DNA of 64,000 bases, from positions 186,001-250,000 of the forward strand of contig NZ_WBUE01000001.1 of assembly GCF_009026145.1 (NCBI RefSeq). The letters run 5' to 3'. Each line of letters begins with the position of its first letter. Position 1 is the stretch's first letter. Of this stretch, positions 35,386 to 44,534 are shown piece after piece. A program made the position numbers and the translations under genes. The notes under the pieces were generated by a model. The model searched no databases. It was given only the letters and a program-made list of their open reading frames with translations, and was not told where the DNA came from. This DNA comes from Hyphomicrobium sp. GTDB lineage: Bacteria; Pseudomonadota; Alphaproteobacteria; Rhizobiales; Hyphomicrobiaceae.

Positions 35386-36618
35386 ATGACTTGGCCATCC
35401 GGGACGTCGCCATCTGGCCTTGCGGCCCTCGCCCACGGCGCCGTCCTCTCGCCCTTCACGCAACTGCGTAAGCTCCTCGGCACAACGCCGGCGGGGCACG
35501 TCGAGCCCATCGATTTGACCATCGGCGAGCCACGCGAGCCGATGCCGACGTTTGTCGTCGACAAGCTTCTCGAAGCGGCGCCGAGCTACGCCCACTACCC
35601 CCCGATCCGCGGCACGGCGGAGATGCGCGGAGCTATCTCCGCCTGGGCCGCGCGCCGCTATGGCGCCACCGCCGCGCTCGACCCGGAGCGCGAAGTTTTG
35701 CCGCTAAATGGCTCGCGAGAAGGGCTTTTCCTGGCTGCGCTCCCTGCCGCCGGACGCACGCAGGTGGCTGGCAGACCGGCTATCCTGATGTGCAACCCGT
35801 ACTACAGCGCCTATATCGGCGGCGCCCTCGCGGCCAACGCCGAGCCCATGTACCTCAATGCCACCGAGGCAACCGGACATCTGCCCGATCTCGACGCGCT
35901 CGCCGACGACAAGCCGCTGCTCGAACGCACCGTGGCGCTCTACCTGTGCTCGCCCGCCAACCCGCAGGGTGCCGTGGCGAGCCCCGGCTATATATCGCGC
36001 GCGCTCGAGCTTGCCCGCGCCTATGACTTCCTCCTGTTCTTCGACGAGTGCTACTCGGAGATCTATTCCGACGCACCCCCCGCCGGCGCGCTGCAGGTGG
36101 CCGCAGCGACGCCCCAGCGCTTCGCCAATCTCGTCGTGTTCAACTCGCTGTCGAAGCGGTCGAACCTGCCGGGGCTGCGCTCGGGGTTCTGCGCCGGCGA
36201 TGCGGGCTTCATCGAGACCTTCGCCGAGCTGCGCAACATGGTGGCTCCGCAGATGCCGGGGCCGACCCAGCACGTCTCGGCGGCCGTATGGGCGGACGAG
36301 GCGCACGTCGAGGCGAACCGCGTCGCCTACCGCCGCAAGTACGACATCTGCGACCGCATCCTTGCCGGCAGGTACGGTTACCGCCGACCGGCCGGTGGGT
36401 TCTTCCTATGGCTCGATGTGAGCAACTTTGGCGGCGCCGCTCAGGCAACAGTAACCTTATGGCAACGCGCAGGTGTCAAGGTTCTACCTGGTGCCTTCCT
36501 GGCGCAAGCCGGACGCGACGGGACCAATCCGGGGGCGAACTATCTGCGCCTGGCTTTGGTCCGTGACGCGGCGACCGTCGGCGAGGCACTCGAACGATTA
36601 GTAGTAGTTCTTGCGTAA
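35386..36618 (+). CDS. PLP-dependent class I/II aminotransferase, DapC-like
   Basis: The 410-residue aminotransferase shows IDLTIGEPREPMP, YPPIRGTAEMRGAI, LPLNGSREGLF, LCSPANPQGAV (Asn for PLP), FFDECYSEIY (Asp) and NSLSKRSNLPGLRSGF with the Schiff-base Lys. The C-terminus has GANYLRLALV with the substrate-carboxylate Arg. It is closest in pattern to succinyldiaminopimelate aminotransferases (dapC); several lysine-pathway genes are in the window but not adjacent. The ATG is the best of several starts; its ribosome site is weak. ftsK follows 15 bases later. Confidence 0.82.
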   Translation: MTWPSGTSPSGLAALAHGAVLSPFTQLRKLLGTTPAGHVEPIDLTIGEPREPMPTFVVDKLLEAAPSYAHYPPIRGTAEMRGAISAWAARRYGATAALDPEREVLPLNGSREGLFLAALPAAGRTQVAGRPAILMCNPYYSAYIGGALAANAEPMYLNATEATGHLPDLDALADDKPLLERTVALYLCSPANPQGAVASPGYISRALELARAYDFLLFFDECYSEIYSDAPPAGALQVAAATPQRFANLVVFNSLSKRSNLPGLRSGFCAGDAGFIETFAELRNMVAPQMPGPTQHVSAAVWADEAHVEANRVAYRRKYDICDRILAGRYGYRRPAGGFFLWLDVSNFGGAAQATVTLWQRAGVKVLPGAFLAQAGRDGTNPGANYLRLALVRDAATVGEALERLVVVLA

Positions 36619-36633
36619 CCGAGTACGTTCGAG

Positions 36634-39204
36634 ATGCCGCTCGAGTCGCGTGACCCGAGACGCCTGCTTCCGTCTGCGGTGGAGGACAGGCTGATTGGAT
36701 GGCTGATCCGCGCCGGAGGACTGCTCCTCCTGGCGTGCGTTGCCGCTGCCTGGGCGAGCCTCCTCACCTGGTCGCAATCCGACCCTAGCCTGACGCACGC
36801 CGCCGATGGCGCGGCGACCAACGCGCTCGGCTCGGCCGGCGCCATCTTCGCCGACGTGCTGCTCAACACCCTCGGGTTCGCCGGCGTCTTCTTACTGCTT
36901 GCCCCCATGTTCTGGGGCCTCGAGCTGATGCTCGCCGAGCGCATCTCGGCCAACCGCAAGAAGACCAGCCTCTTTCCACTCGCTGTGCTGTTGCTCGCCG
37001 GCGGCTTTGCCGCGCTTCCGCTTTCGGTGGGCTGGCCGTTTGGTCACAGCTTCGGCGGTATCGTCGGTGACTGGGCCTATAAGCTCACGGCGACACTGTT
37101 CGATCTTGTCGGCGCCGGCCACGCAATGCCGCTGGCCGGCCTCGCGTACTTCCTCGGCGGCTTTGCCCTCTTGGGCTACAGCGTCGGTCTCGAGCGCGAT
37201 GACCTCCACCGGCTCATCGAGCGCAGCCATCGCCTGTCGCGGCGCCGCGGCGCCCTGATGCCGGAATGGATGGGGCAGTATTTCGCCCGCGCAAGCGTGG
37301 CCTTCGAGCCCGCCACCGGCAGCCCGCGGCGTCCGCGCTACGCCACCGATGGCGATCCGAGCTATGGCGCCCGCCGCGAGCCGTTCCTCCCCGGGCCAGC
37401 CGCATTCGAGCGTCCGCAGGCCGTACAGGCCGCATTTGCCCAGGCCATTGCCGCCCGCAACGCAGCGGCGCCGGAAGAGATCATCGGCGGACGCGACCGG
37501 GATTTTGACGACAGCACCGACGCCGAGAGCCGCGCCATTGCCCGGCGCTTCGCTCCCGCCAATGTCGAGCGACTGCCGGCAGAGCCGCAGGTGATCGAAT
37601 TGCCGGCAGAAGAGGCGGCGCGTCAAAAGCCGAAACGCGGCAACCTGCTCGCGGGCATCGCACAGATCCGCGCAGTCGGCGCCTACCGCGCCCCCTCGCT
37701 CAACCTATTGCGCCGGCCGCCGGCGGCGAAGTCGGGACCCACATTCACGCAGTCCGTGCTGCGTGGAACCGCGCGCCTCCTGGAAGAGGTGCTCGCCGAC
37801 TTCTCCATCAAGGGCGAGGTGCGCGAGATCAGGCCGGGGCCCGTCGTCACGCTGTTCGAGCTCGAGCCCGCCCGTGGCACCAAGTCCTCGCGTGTGGTAG
37901 CGCTCGCGGAGGATATCGCGCGCTCGCTGAGCGTCACCTCGGCGCGCGCGGCCATCGTGCCCGGGCGCAATGTCATCGGCATCGAGCTGCCGAACGTACG
38001 GCGCGAGACCGTCTATCTGCGCGACATCTTCGAGGCAGACGCCTTCACCGCCACCGACGCAGCGCTGCCGATGGCGCTCGGCAAGTCGATCGGCGGCGAG
38101 CCGATCGTGGCCGATCTCGCGCGCATGCCGCATCTGCTTGTCGCCGGCACCACCGGCTCCGGCAAGTCAGTCGGCATCAACGCGATGATCCTGTCGCTGC
38201 TCTATCGGCGTTCGCCGGAGGACTGCCGCCTGCTGATGATCGACCCGAAGATGCTCGAGCTGTCGGTCTACAACGGCATCCCGCACCTCCTTACTCCCGT
38301 CGTCACCGACCCGCACAAGGCCGTCGCTGCTCTGAACTGGGTCGTCGCCGAGATGGAGGAGCGCTACAAGCGCATGGCGGCGCTGTCGGTGCGCAATATC
38401 GAGGCGTACAACGCGCGCGTGCGCAAGGCGCAGAGCCGTGGCGAGCATCTTGCACGCACCGTGCAGACCGGGTTCGACGAAGCGACCGGCGAGGCGGTCT
38501 ACGAGCAGCAGGAAATGGCGGCGGAGACGATGCCTTACATCGTCGTCGTCGTCGACGAGTTTGCCGATCTGATGATCGTCGCCGGCAAGGAGATCGAGGC
38601 GGCCGTGCAGCGCCTCGCGCAGATGGCGCGTGCCGCCGGAATTCACCTGATCATGGCGACGCAGCGCCCGTCCGTCGACATCGTCACCGGCACCATCAAG
38701 GCGAACTTCCCGGCGCGCATCAGCTTCAAGGTGGCGTCCAAGATCGACAGCCGCACCATCCTCAACGAGCAGGGCGCCGAGCAGCTCCTGGGCCAGGGCG
38801 ACATGCTCTATTCGCTCGGCATGGGACAGATCATCCGCGCCCACGGCCCCTTCGTCTCCGACGAGGAGGTCGAGGGTGTCGCCGAGGCGCTGCGCCGCCA
38901 GGGAGCGCCGCACTACATCGACGGCATCACCGATACGCCAGCCGCCTCTGAAGGGACCGGCGCCGACGCGCGCTCGGCCAGCGAGGACGACATCTACGAC
39001 ATGGCGGTCGCCATCGTGCTGCGCGATCGCAAGGCCTCAACCAGCTACATCCAGCGGCGCTTGTCGATCGGCTACAATCGCGCCGCAGATCTCATCGAAC
39101 GAATGGAAAGCGAAGGGCTTATCGGCCCGGCGAGCAGCACCGGCAAGCGCGATATCCTCATCACCGGTCGCGACGGGACAGGAGCGCGTGCCGCAGCGGG
39201 CTGA
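36634..39204 (+). CDS. ftsK: DNA translocase FtsK
   Basis: FtsK pumps chromosome ends across the division septum and activates XerCD. The 856 residues have four N-terminal transmembrane helices (about 25-190), a short Pro/Arg-rich linker, and the motor from about 360: the alpha domain FSIKGEVREIRPGPVVTLFE, Walker A VAGTTGSGKSVGIN (about 502-515), Walker B YIVVVVDEFADLMIV and MATQRPSVDIVTGTIKAN. The C-terminal winged-helix gamma domain (ASTSYIQRRLSIGYNRAADL) reads KOPS sites. The linker is short, as in other alphaproteobacteria. Confidence 0.96.
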   Translation: MPLESRDPRRLLPSAVEDRLIGWLIRAGGLLLLACVAAAWASLLTWSQSDPSLTHAADGAATNALGSAGAIFADVLLNTLGFAGVFLLLAPMFWGLELMLAERISANRKKTSLFPLAVLLLAGGFAALPLSVGWPFGHSFGGIVGDWAYKLTATLFDLVGAGHAMPLAGLAYFLGGFALLGYSVGLERDDLHRLIERSHRLSRRRGALMPEWMGQYFARASVAFEPATGSPRRPRYATDGDPSYGARREPFLPGPAAFERPQAVQAAFAQAIAARNAAAPEEIIGGRDRDFDDSTDAESRAIARRFAPANVERLPAEPQVIELPAEEAARQKPKRGNLLAGIAQIRAVGAYRAPSLNLLRRPPAAKSGPTFTQSVLRGTARLLEEVLADFSIKGEVREIRPGPVVTLFELEPARGTKSSRVVALAEDIARSLSVTSARAAIVPGRNVIGIELPNVRRETVYLRDIFEADAFTATDAALPMALGKSIGGEPIVADLARMPHLLVAGTTGSGKSVGINAMILSLLYRRSPEDCRLLMIDPKMLELSVYNGIPHLLTPVVTDPHKAVAALNWVVAEMEERYKRMAALSVRNIEAYNARVRKAQSRGEHLARTVQTGFDEATGEAVYEQQEMAAETMPYIVVVVDEFADLMIVAGKEIEAAVQRLAQMARAAGIHLIMATQRPSVDIVTGTIKANFPARISFKVASKIDSRTILNEQGAEQLLGQGDMLYSLGMGQIIRAHGPFVSDEEVEGVAEALRRQGAPHYIDGITDTPAASEGTGADARSASEDDIYDMAVAIVLRDRKASTSYIQRRLSIGYNRAADLIERMESEGLIGPASSTGKRDILITGRDGTGARAAAG

Positions 39205-39345
39205 CAAGGATGCCGGCAAGGCATAGGCTCCCGCCTACATCTAGACGTAATGTTCGGCGAAGAGCGCTAGTGGGAGTTCCCGCGCGCACGGGGATATTCT
39301 ATCTAAGACACAATTTTGGAGCGATTCGGGAGACGTCGGGGGCCC

Positions 39346-40113
39346 ATGCAGGACCTGAGAGCAGTCGCGATTGCGGCGATGGCATGCTTTAGCCTGATGA
39401 CGGCGCAGGTGGGTGCTGCTGGCGAGGACGCATCGAAGCCCCTCAATGTCCCGGCGCCGACGCCGGCCACGCCCCCCAAGCCAGCCGAGCCGGCCGCAGC
39501 CGCCTCAGGCTCGGCCTGGAGCGCCGAGGTTGCCCCCGCCAAGGCCGGGGAGGGCCTTACGCTCGATGCACGGCAGACCGAGCTGGTCCACAAGGTCTCG
39601 GGCTACTTCAGCGATATCAATACGTTGCAGGGCAACTTCGTGCAGACGAGTGCCGACAACAAGCGCATGAAAGGCAAGTTCTACGTCAAACGCCCGGGGC
39701 GGTTCCGCTTTGATTATGCGCGCCCGTCGCGCCAAATCGTCGTGTCCGACGGTCAATACCTCGCCATCCAGGATCTCGACCTCAACAATGAGGACCGCGT
39801 GGCGCTGGACGAAACCCCGTTCCGCCTGCTGCTGCGCAGCGACGTCGACCTCGTGCGCGATGCGCGCATTATGGAAGTACAGGAATCGGAAGACCTTCTC
39901 GTCGTCGGCCTGGTGGACAAGAACCCCGACACGCCGGGCCAGATCAAGCTCTTCATGTCGACCAAGCCGGAGCTGGAGCTGAAGGAGTGGGTTACCAAGG
40001 ATGCCCAAGGCCTCGACACCCGAGTCCAGGTGTCGGATCTCACCAAGAGCGGCGAGATTGACGCTTCGCTGTTCAAGATTCAGTCAATCGGCAGGCCAAT
40101 GTCCACGCCCTGA
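39346..40113 (+). CDS. lolA: Outer-membrane lipoprotein carrier LolA-family protein
   Basis: LolA shuttles lipoproteins from LolCDE to the outer membrane. The ATG gives 255 residues with a signal peptide (AVAIAAMACFSLMTAQVGAA), then a long Pro/Ala linker (about 25-65), then the carrier fold: VSGYFSDINTLQGNFVQTSADNKRMKGKFYVKRPGRFRFDY, SDGQYLAIQDLD, TPFRLLL. The Pro/Ala insert is common in rhizobia. An in-frame TTG 30 bases upstream is less likely. It follows ftsK, the usual ftsK-lolA order. Confidence 0.92.
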   Translation: MQDLRAVAIAAMACFSLMTAQVGAAGEDASKPLNVPAPTPATPPKPAEPAAAASGSAWSAEVAPAKAGEGLTLDARQTELVHKVSGYFSDINTLQGNFVQTSADNKRMKGKFYVKRPGRFRFDYARPSRQIVVSDGQYLAIQDLDLNNEDRVALDETPFRLLLRSDVDLVRDARIMEVQESEDLLVVGLVDKNPDTPGQIKLFMSTKPELELKEWVTKDAQGLDTRVQVSDLTKSGEIDASLFKIQSIGRPMSTP

Positions 40114-40250
40114 ACGGCGCCCACTGTGGCTGTTCGGACTCTTGGCAACAGCTGGCTGGGGAAAACCCCTCAGCGGCTGGTAACATTTTTGTGAAGTCGG
40201 CCCCCCGGCTCTATTGAACTTCAGCCCTTTGCGCTTAACTCAAGCTAGTC

Positions 40251-40386
40251 AGGTGGTGTCACCCTGTATCGGTAGTGCCCCCCGTCTAGCCGAAAGACAT
40301 CACCTGGGGTGCCGGCTTCCCTCCCGGCACCACGCGCGAAAGCGCTCTCGACGCCCAACCCCTCCCCCCGGGGTTGGGCGTTTTTT
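40251..40386 (+). ncRNA. Structured small RNA candidate with C-rich loops
   Basis: Four helices follow in order. Bases 40251-40260 pair with 40296-40305 (one G-U). GGTGCCGG (40308-40315) pairs perfectly with 40324-40331 around the loop CTTCCCTC. GCGC-GAAA-GCGC (40334-40345) is a GNRA-type hairpin. CGCCCAACCCC (40352-40362) pairs with 40370-40380 around TCCCCCC and is followed by six T. No start codon or plus-strand gene follows, so it is not a leader. C-rich loops facing Shine-Dalgarno sequences are known in rhizobial regulatory RNAs. It could also be a structured lolA 3' end. No clear promoter (TTGAAC at 40214 only). Confidence 0.55.
40352..40386 (+). terminator. Rho-independent terminator
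   Basis: An 11-bp perfect GC-rich stem around a seven-base TCCCCCC loop, then TTTTTT. It ends the structured RNA and possibly the ftsK-lolA transcript. Confidence 0.85.
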
Positions 40387-40412
40387 CGTACTCCCAGCAC
40401 GGAATTCGCAAG

Positions 40413-40955
40413 CTAGCCCGCCGGCGCCTGCAGCGCCGCCCGAGGCGTTGTGGCCGCTGCACCCGCCAAAAGTGCGTCGACCCGTCGCAGCTCGTCGGCG
40501 AAGGCAGTCAGCCGCTTGGCAAGGTTCTGCACCAGCCGGTCGGCGAGATCCGGGTCTTCGAGCATCTGCTCATGCAGTGCATCCCGCGTGATATGCACCG
40601 CCCGCACCGGCGAGCGCGCAACCACCGTCGATCCGTAGGTGGTCTCGATCAGCATCGCGGCTTCGCCCAGCAGAGAGCCCGGCTCCACCGGCTCGGAGCG
40701 AGCGGCGAGCTCTGGTCCGCTGACGCGCGCCGCGGTGCCGGCGATGATGAGGATCGCCGCCTCGGCGATGCCGTTCTCCTCGATGATCACGGCGCCGGGG
40801 GTGTAGGACACGCGCTCGGCGCGACGGGCGATGGCTGCGACCTGCAGCGGGCTCAGTCCACGCAACAGCGGCAGCACCGCCAGGTGTCCGGCAAAAAGTT
40901 CCAATGGCGCCCGTTTGCGTTGATTGGCATTTCCGAACGCACGACTTGTCACCAC
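40413..40955 (-). CDS. Stand-alone cyclic-nucleotide-binding (Crp-fold) domain protein
   Basis: The 180-residue protein has a single cNMP-binding beta-roll (about 20-140): LPLLRGLSPLQVAAIARRAERVSYTPGAVIIEENG, EPGSLLGEAAMLIETTYGSTVVARSPVRAVHI. The phosphate-binding segment GSLLGEAAML keeps the Gly and Glu but lacks the usual R-S/T pair in its usual place, so nucleotide binding is uncertain. A helical tail (LAKRLTAFADELRRVDAL) follows; no DNA-binding or catalytic domain is present. I chose a GTG; a TTG 90 bases upstream also keeps frame. Confidence 0.65.
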   Translation of the reverse strand: MVTSRAFGNANQRKRAPLELFAGHLAVLPLLRGLSPLQVAAIARRAERVSYTPGAVIIEENGIAEAAILIIAGTAARVSGPELAARSEPVEPGSLLGEAAMLIETTYGSTVVARSPVRAVHITRDALHEQMLEDPDLADRLVQNLAKRLTAFADELRRVDALLAGAAATTPRAALQAPAG

Positions 40956-41093
40956 GCCGTCCACACCGCGATTGAGCCGATGGGATCGGTCCAACGCCCG
41001 GCAACTTCGGTTGATTCGCGGCCAGCGGCTATGCCCGCCGCACAACAGGTGACGGCTGCTTCCACACGATGTCCAACCTCGCTGTGGAAAACC

Positions 41094-41780
41094 CTAGGGA
41101 ACCAGGCGGTAGCCGCCGGTCTCCGTGACCAGCAGCTCGGCGCTCGAGGGATCCTTCTCGATCTTCTGCCGCAAGCGATAGATGTGCGTCTCCAGCGTGT
41201 GCGTCGTTACGCCGGCGTTATAGCCCCACACCTCGTGCAGCAGCGTATCGCGCGACACGACCTTGTCGCCCGAGCGGTAGAGATACTTGAGAATCGAGGT
41301 CTCCTTCTCGGTGAGCCGGATCTTGGCGCCCTTGTCATTGATGAGCAGCTTCGAGGCCGGCTTGAACGTGTAGGGCCCGATGGCGAACACCGCGTCCTCG
41401 CTCTGCTCGTGCTGGCGCAACTGCGCACGGACGCGTGCCAGCAGCACGGCGAACTTGAATGGCTTGGTGATGTAGTCGTTGGCGCCGGCGTCGAGGCCGA
41501 GGATTTGGTCGGCGTCGGATACGTTACCCGTCAGCATGACGATCGGCGTCTTGAACCCGGACCTGCGCAGCAGGCGCACCGCCTCGCGGCCATCCATATC
41601 AGGCAGCGACACGTCGAAGACGACGAGATCATAGTGATCGGACTTCGCGAGTTCCATGCCTTTCGACGCGGTACCGGTCGTCTGCACCTCGAACTCGTCA
41701 TGGAGGATCAGTTGGTCTTTCAGGGTCTCGCGCAACTCCTCGTCGTCATCGACGATAAGAATGCGTCGGGCAGTGCTCAT
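41094..41780 (-). CDS. cenR: OmpR-family response regulator, CenR-like
   Basis: The 228-residue protein begins at the ATG after AAAGAGACC. The receiver domain shows ILIVDDDEELRETL, the phospho-acceptor Asp in LVVFDVSLPDMDG, VMLTGN and the Lys in ITKPFKFAVLL. The OmpR winged helix reads RLTEKETSILKYLYRSG, LLHEVWGYNAGVTTHTLETHIYRLRQKIE. This C-terminal block is very close to CenR, an essential cell-envelope regulator in Caulobacter and rhizobia; the symbol rests on my memory of that family. No kinase gene is adjacent. A divergent L,D-transpeptidase gene suits an envelope role. Confidence 0.8.
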   Translation of the reverse strand: MSTARRILIVDDDEELRETLKDQLILHDEFEVQTTGTASKGMELAKSDHYDLVVFDVSLPDMDGREAVRLLRRSGFKTPIVMLTGNVSDADQILGLDAGANDYITKPFKFAVLLARVRAQLRQHEQSEDAVFAIGPYTFKPASKLLINDKGAKIRLTEKETSILKYLYRSGDKVVSRDTLLHEVWGYNAGVTTHTLETHIYRLRQKIEKDPSSAELLVTETGGYRLVP

Positions 41781-41896
41781 CTTGGTCTCTTTCGCTCCCG
41801 CACAGACATTGCCCGCCGAGCCGCGAAATCGGTGGCCGCGGCCCACGTCGGGCTCTATCTGACGGATGCGAATAGCACGCGCGCCGGGAAGCTCCA

Positions 41897-42445
41897 ATGA
41901 AGAGGCAGGCCAGGATTCGACGTATGGCCCCTAAAATCGTCGTGAGAAGCCTATCGGCCGGTGCATCGCGGGGTGTGCTCACCTTTGGCAACCTGCGATT
42001 TCCCTGTGCCCTGGGGAAAACAGGGCGGCGGGCCGGTAAGCGCGAAGGCGACGGGGCGACCCCGATTGGCGATTTTCCGCTGCGCTCAGTCCACTATCGG
42101 CCGGACCGGCTGCCGCGACCGCGGACGCGGCTGCCCACATCGCCCATTCGCCCGCACGATGGTTGGTGCGATGCCCCCGGCGATCGTAACTACAACCGCC
42201 CCGTCCGCCATCCCTATACTGCCAGCGCCGAGCACATGTGGCGGAGCGACCGGCTCTACGATCTGGTCGTCGCCATGGGCTACAACGACCACCCGCGCAT
42301 CAGCGGTCGCGGCAGCGCCGTGTTCATGCATGTCGCGGGCGCAGGCCTGAAGCCGACCGAGGGGTGCATCGCTCTGGCGCGCCCGCACTTGCTGCGCCTG
42401 TTGCAGGCCGTCTCGCGCGACACTTCGGTGAGTATTCGCCCCTGA
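41897..42445 (+). CDS. L,D-transpeptidase (YkuD) catalytic-domain protein without signal peptide
   Basis: The 182 residues carry a YkuD fold: LGKTGRRAGKREGDGATPIGDF, then FMHVAGAGLKPTEGCIALARPHL, with the catalytic His and Cys. YkuD enzymes form 3-3 peptidoglycan links or attach lipoproteins. There is no signal peptide or membrane helix from any start (a second ATG lies 27 bases in), unlike classical L,D-transpeptidases. Similar short forms exist in rhizobia. It is divergent from the CenR-like gene with 116 bases between. Confidence 0.82.
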   Translation: MKRQARIRRMAPKIVVRSLSAGASRGVLTFGNLRFPCALGKTGRRAGKREGDGATPIGDFPLRSVHYRPDRLPRPRTRLPTSPIRPHDGWCDAPGDRNYNRPVRHPYTASAEHMWRSDRLYDLVVAMGYNDHPRISGRGSAVFMHVAGAGLKPTEGCIALARPHLLRLLQAVSRDTSVSIRP

Positions 42446-42452
42446 GCCCCCC

Positions 42453-42487
42453 AAAAAAACGGCCCGGAATGCCGAAGCACCGGGCCG
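42453..42487 (-). terminator. Rho-independent terminator after glnK-amtB
   Basis: A perfect 8-bp stem (CGGCCCGG with CCGGGCCG) around 12 bases. On the minus strand seven T follow. It also faces the end of the plus-strand transpeptidase gene. Confidence 0.8.
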
Positions 42488-42531
42488 AGTTTAGAGCACG
42501 CCTAGGGGGAGGCGCACGCTCGGGAGAAGAC

Positions 42532-42567
42532 GCAGGCCGCGAACCGCAAGCGCGGCTCGCGGCCTGC
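42532..42567. repeat. Strong inverted repeat just after amtB
   Basis: Perfect 11-bp arms (GCAGGCCGCGA with TCGCGGCCTGC) around 14 bases that contain a second small stem (CCGC-AAG-CGCGG). It lies eight bases beyond the amtB stop and lacks a T-run; it may stabilise the mRNA end ahead of the next terminator. Confidence 0.6.
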
Positions 42568-42574
42568 AGGGTGA

Positions 42575-43894
42575 CTACTGAACGGACTCGCCGTGCAGCG
42601 CGACGTCGAGACCTTCGACCTCGGCGGCCTCGCTGACGCGAATGCCGATGGTGAACTTCAGGACCATCAGGATGACGAAGGTGGCGATGGCGCACCAGGC
42701 AATGGTGGCGAGCACGCCGTACACCTGAAGGGGAACCTGAGCGAAGTTGCCCTCGAGCAGACCGGCCTTGCCGCCGTATGCCTCGACGGCGAACACGCCG
42801 GTCAGGATGGCACCGATGATGCCGCCAATGGCATGGACGCCGAAGACGTCGAGGCTGTCGTCATAGCCGAGAGCCTTCTTCACGCCGGTCGACATGATGT
42901 AGCAGCCGACGCCGGCGGCTGCGCCGATGACCAGCGCACCCTTGGGATCGACGAAGCCGCAGGCCGGGGTGATGGCGACGAGGCCAGCGACCGCGCCCGA
43001 GGCAATGCCGAGCACGCTCGGCTTTCCGTGGACGAGCCACTCGGAGAACATCCAAGCGAGCGCCGCCATGGCGGTGGCAACCTGCGTCGTGGTCATCGCC
43101 ACACCAGCGGTGGTGTTGGCAGCGACCGCTGAACCGGCGTTGAAGCCGAACCAGCCGACCCACAGCAGCGAAGCGCCGATAACGGTCAGCACGAGGTTGA
43201 ACGGAGCCATGCTCTCGGTGCCGTAGCCGGTGCGCCGTCCGAGGACGAGGCAAGCCACGAGACCGGCGATGCCGGCATTGATGTGCACGACCGTACCGCC
43301 GGCGAAGTCGAGAACGCCGGCGCTGCCAAGGAAGCCGCCGCCCCACACCCAGTGACAGATCGGGACATAGACGAGGAACAGCCAGCAGGCCATGAAGATC
43401 AGCAGTGCCGAGAACTTCATGCGGTCGACGATCGAGCCGATGATCAGCGCCGGCGTAATGATGGCGAAGGTCATCTGGAAGCACATGAAGACCAGCTCAG
43501 GGATGGTGCCCTGCAGGCTGTCCTTGCCGACGCCGGCGAGGAGGAACTTGTCGAGACTTCCGATATAGGCCTGGTACCCTTCATCTGCATTGGCCGTGAA
43601 GGCGAGCGAGTAGCCGGCGACCATCCAAAGGACGGACAGAAGACAGATCGTGGCGAACGTAGCCATCAGCACCGACAGCACGTTCTTCTTGCGCACCATG
43701 CCGCCGTAGAACAGCGCCAGGCCAGGAATCGACATCATCAGAACGAGAACGGTGGAAACGAGCATCCACGCCGTGTCGCCCGTGTCGAGCGTCGGGGCCG
43801 CATCCTGTGCCAGCGTCGGCACTGCGGAACCCGCATATAGTGCAGCGGCCGCACAGGCGGATGCTGCCAGTCTTTTCAGTCCGTTGAAGTTCAT
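42575..43894 (-). CDS. amtB: Ammonium transporter
   Basis: AmtB is a trimeric ammonium channel of the inner membrane. The ATG after GGAAGGGGAG gives 439 residues with a cleavable signal (KRLAASACAAAALYAGSAVPTLAQD) and 11 helices. The pore His pair lies in GGTVVHINAGIAGL and FGVHAIGGIIGAIL, with further blocks GLALFYGGMVRKKN and WGGGFLGSAGVLDFAGG. It is controlled by the PII protein encoded 61 bases upstream. Confidence 0.96.
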   Translation of the reverse strand: MNFNGLKRLAASACAAAALYAGSAVPTLAQDAAPTLDTGDTAWMLVSTVLVLMMSIPGLALFYGGMVRKKNVLSVLMATFATICLLSVLWMVAGYSLAFTANADEGYQAYIGSLDKFLLAGVGKDSLQGTIPELVFMCFQMTFAIITPALIIGSIVDRMKFSALLIFMACWLFLVYVPICHWVWGGGFLGSAGVLDFAGGTVVHINAGIAGLVACLVLGRRTGYGTESMAPFNLVLTVIGASLLWVGWFGFNAGSAVAANTTAGVAMTTTQVATAMAALAWMFSEWLVHGKPSVLGIASGAVAGLVAITPACGFVDPKGALVIGAAAGVGCYIMSTGVKKALGYDDSLDVFGVHAIGGIIGAILTGVFAVEAYGGKAGLLEGNFAQVPLQVYGVLATIAWCAIATFVILMVLKFTIGIRVSEAAEVEGLDVALHGESVQ

Positions 43895-43955
43895 TCTGAG
43901 ACTCCCCTTCCCTTCCAGTAGTACTTGGACCTTGTCCTCACGGACCAAGCCCGCT

Positions 43956-44531
<576 letters not shown>

Positions 44532-44534
44532 CTA

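Noticed and set aside
40251..40386. Riboswitch reading of the structured RNA
   Set aside because: No plus-strand gene follows within 1.4 kb and the element ends in a strong terminator, so a leader function is unlikely.
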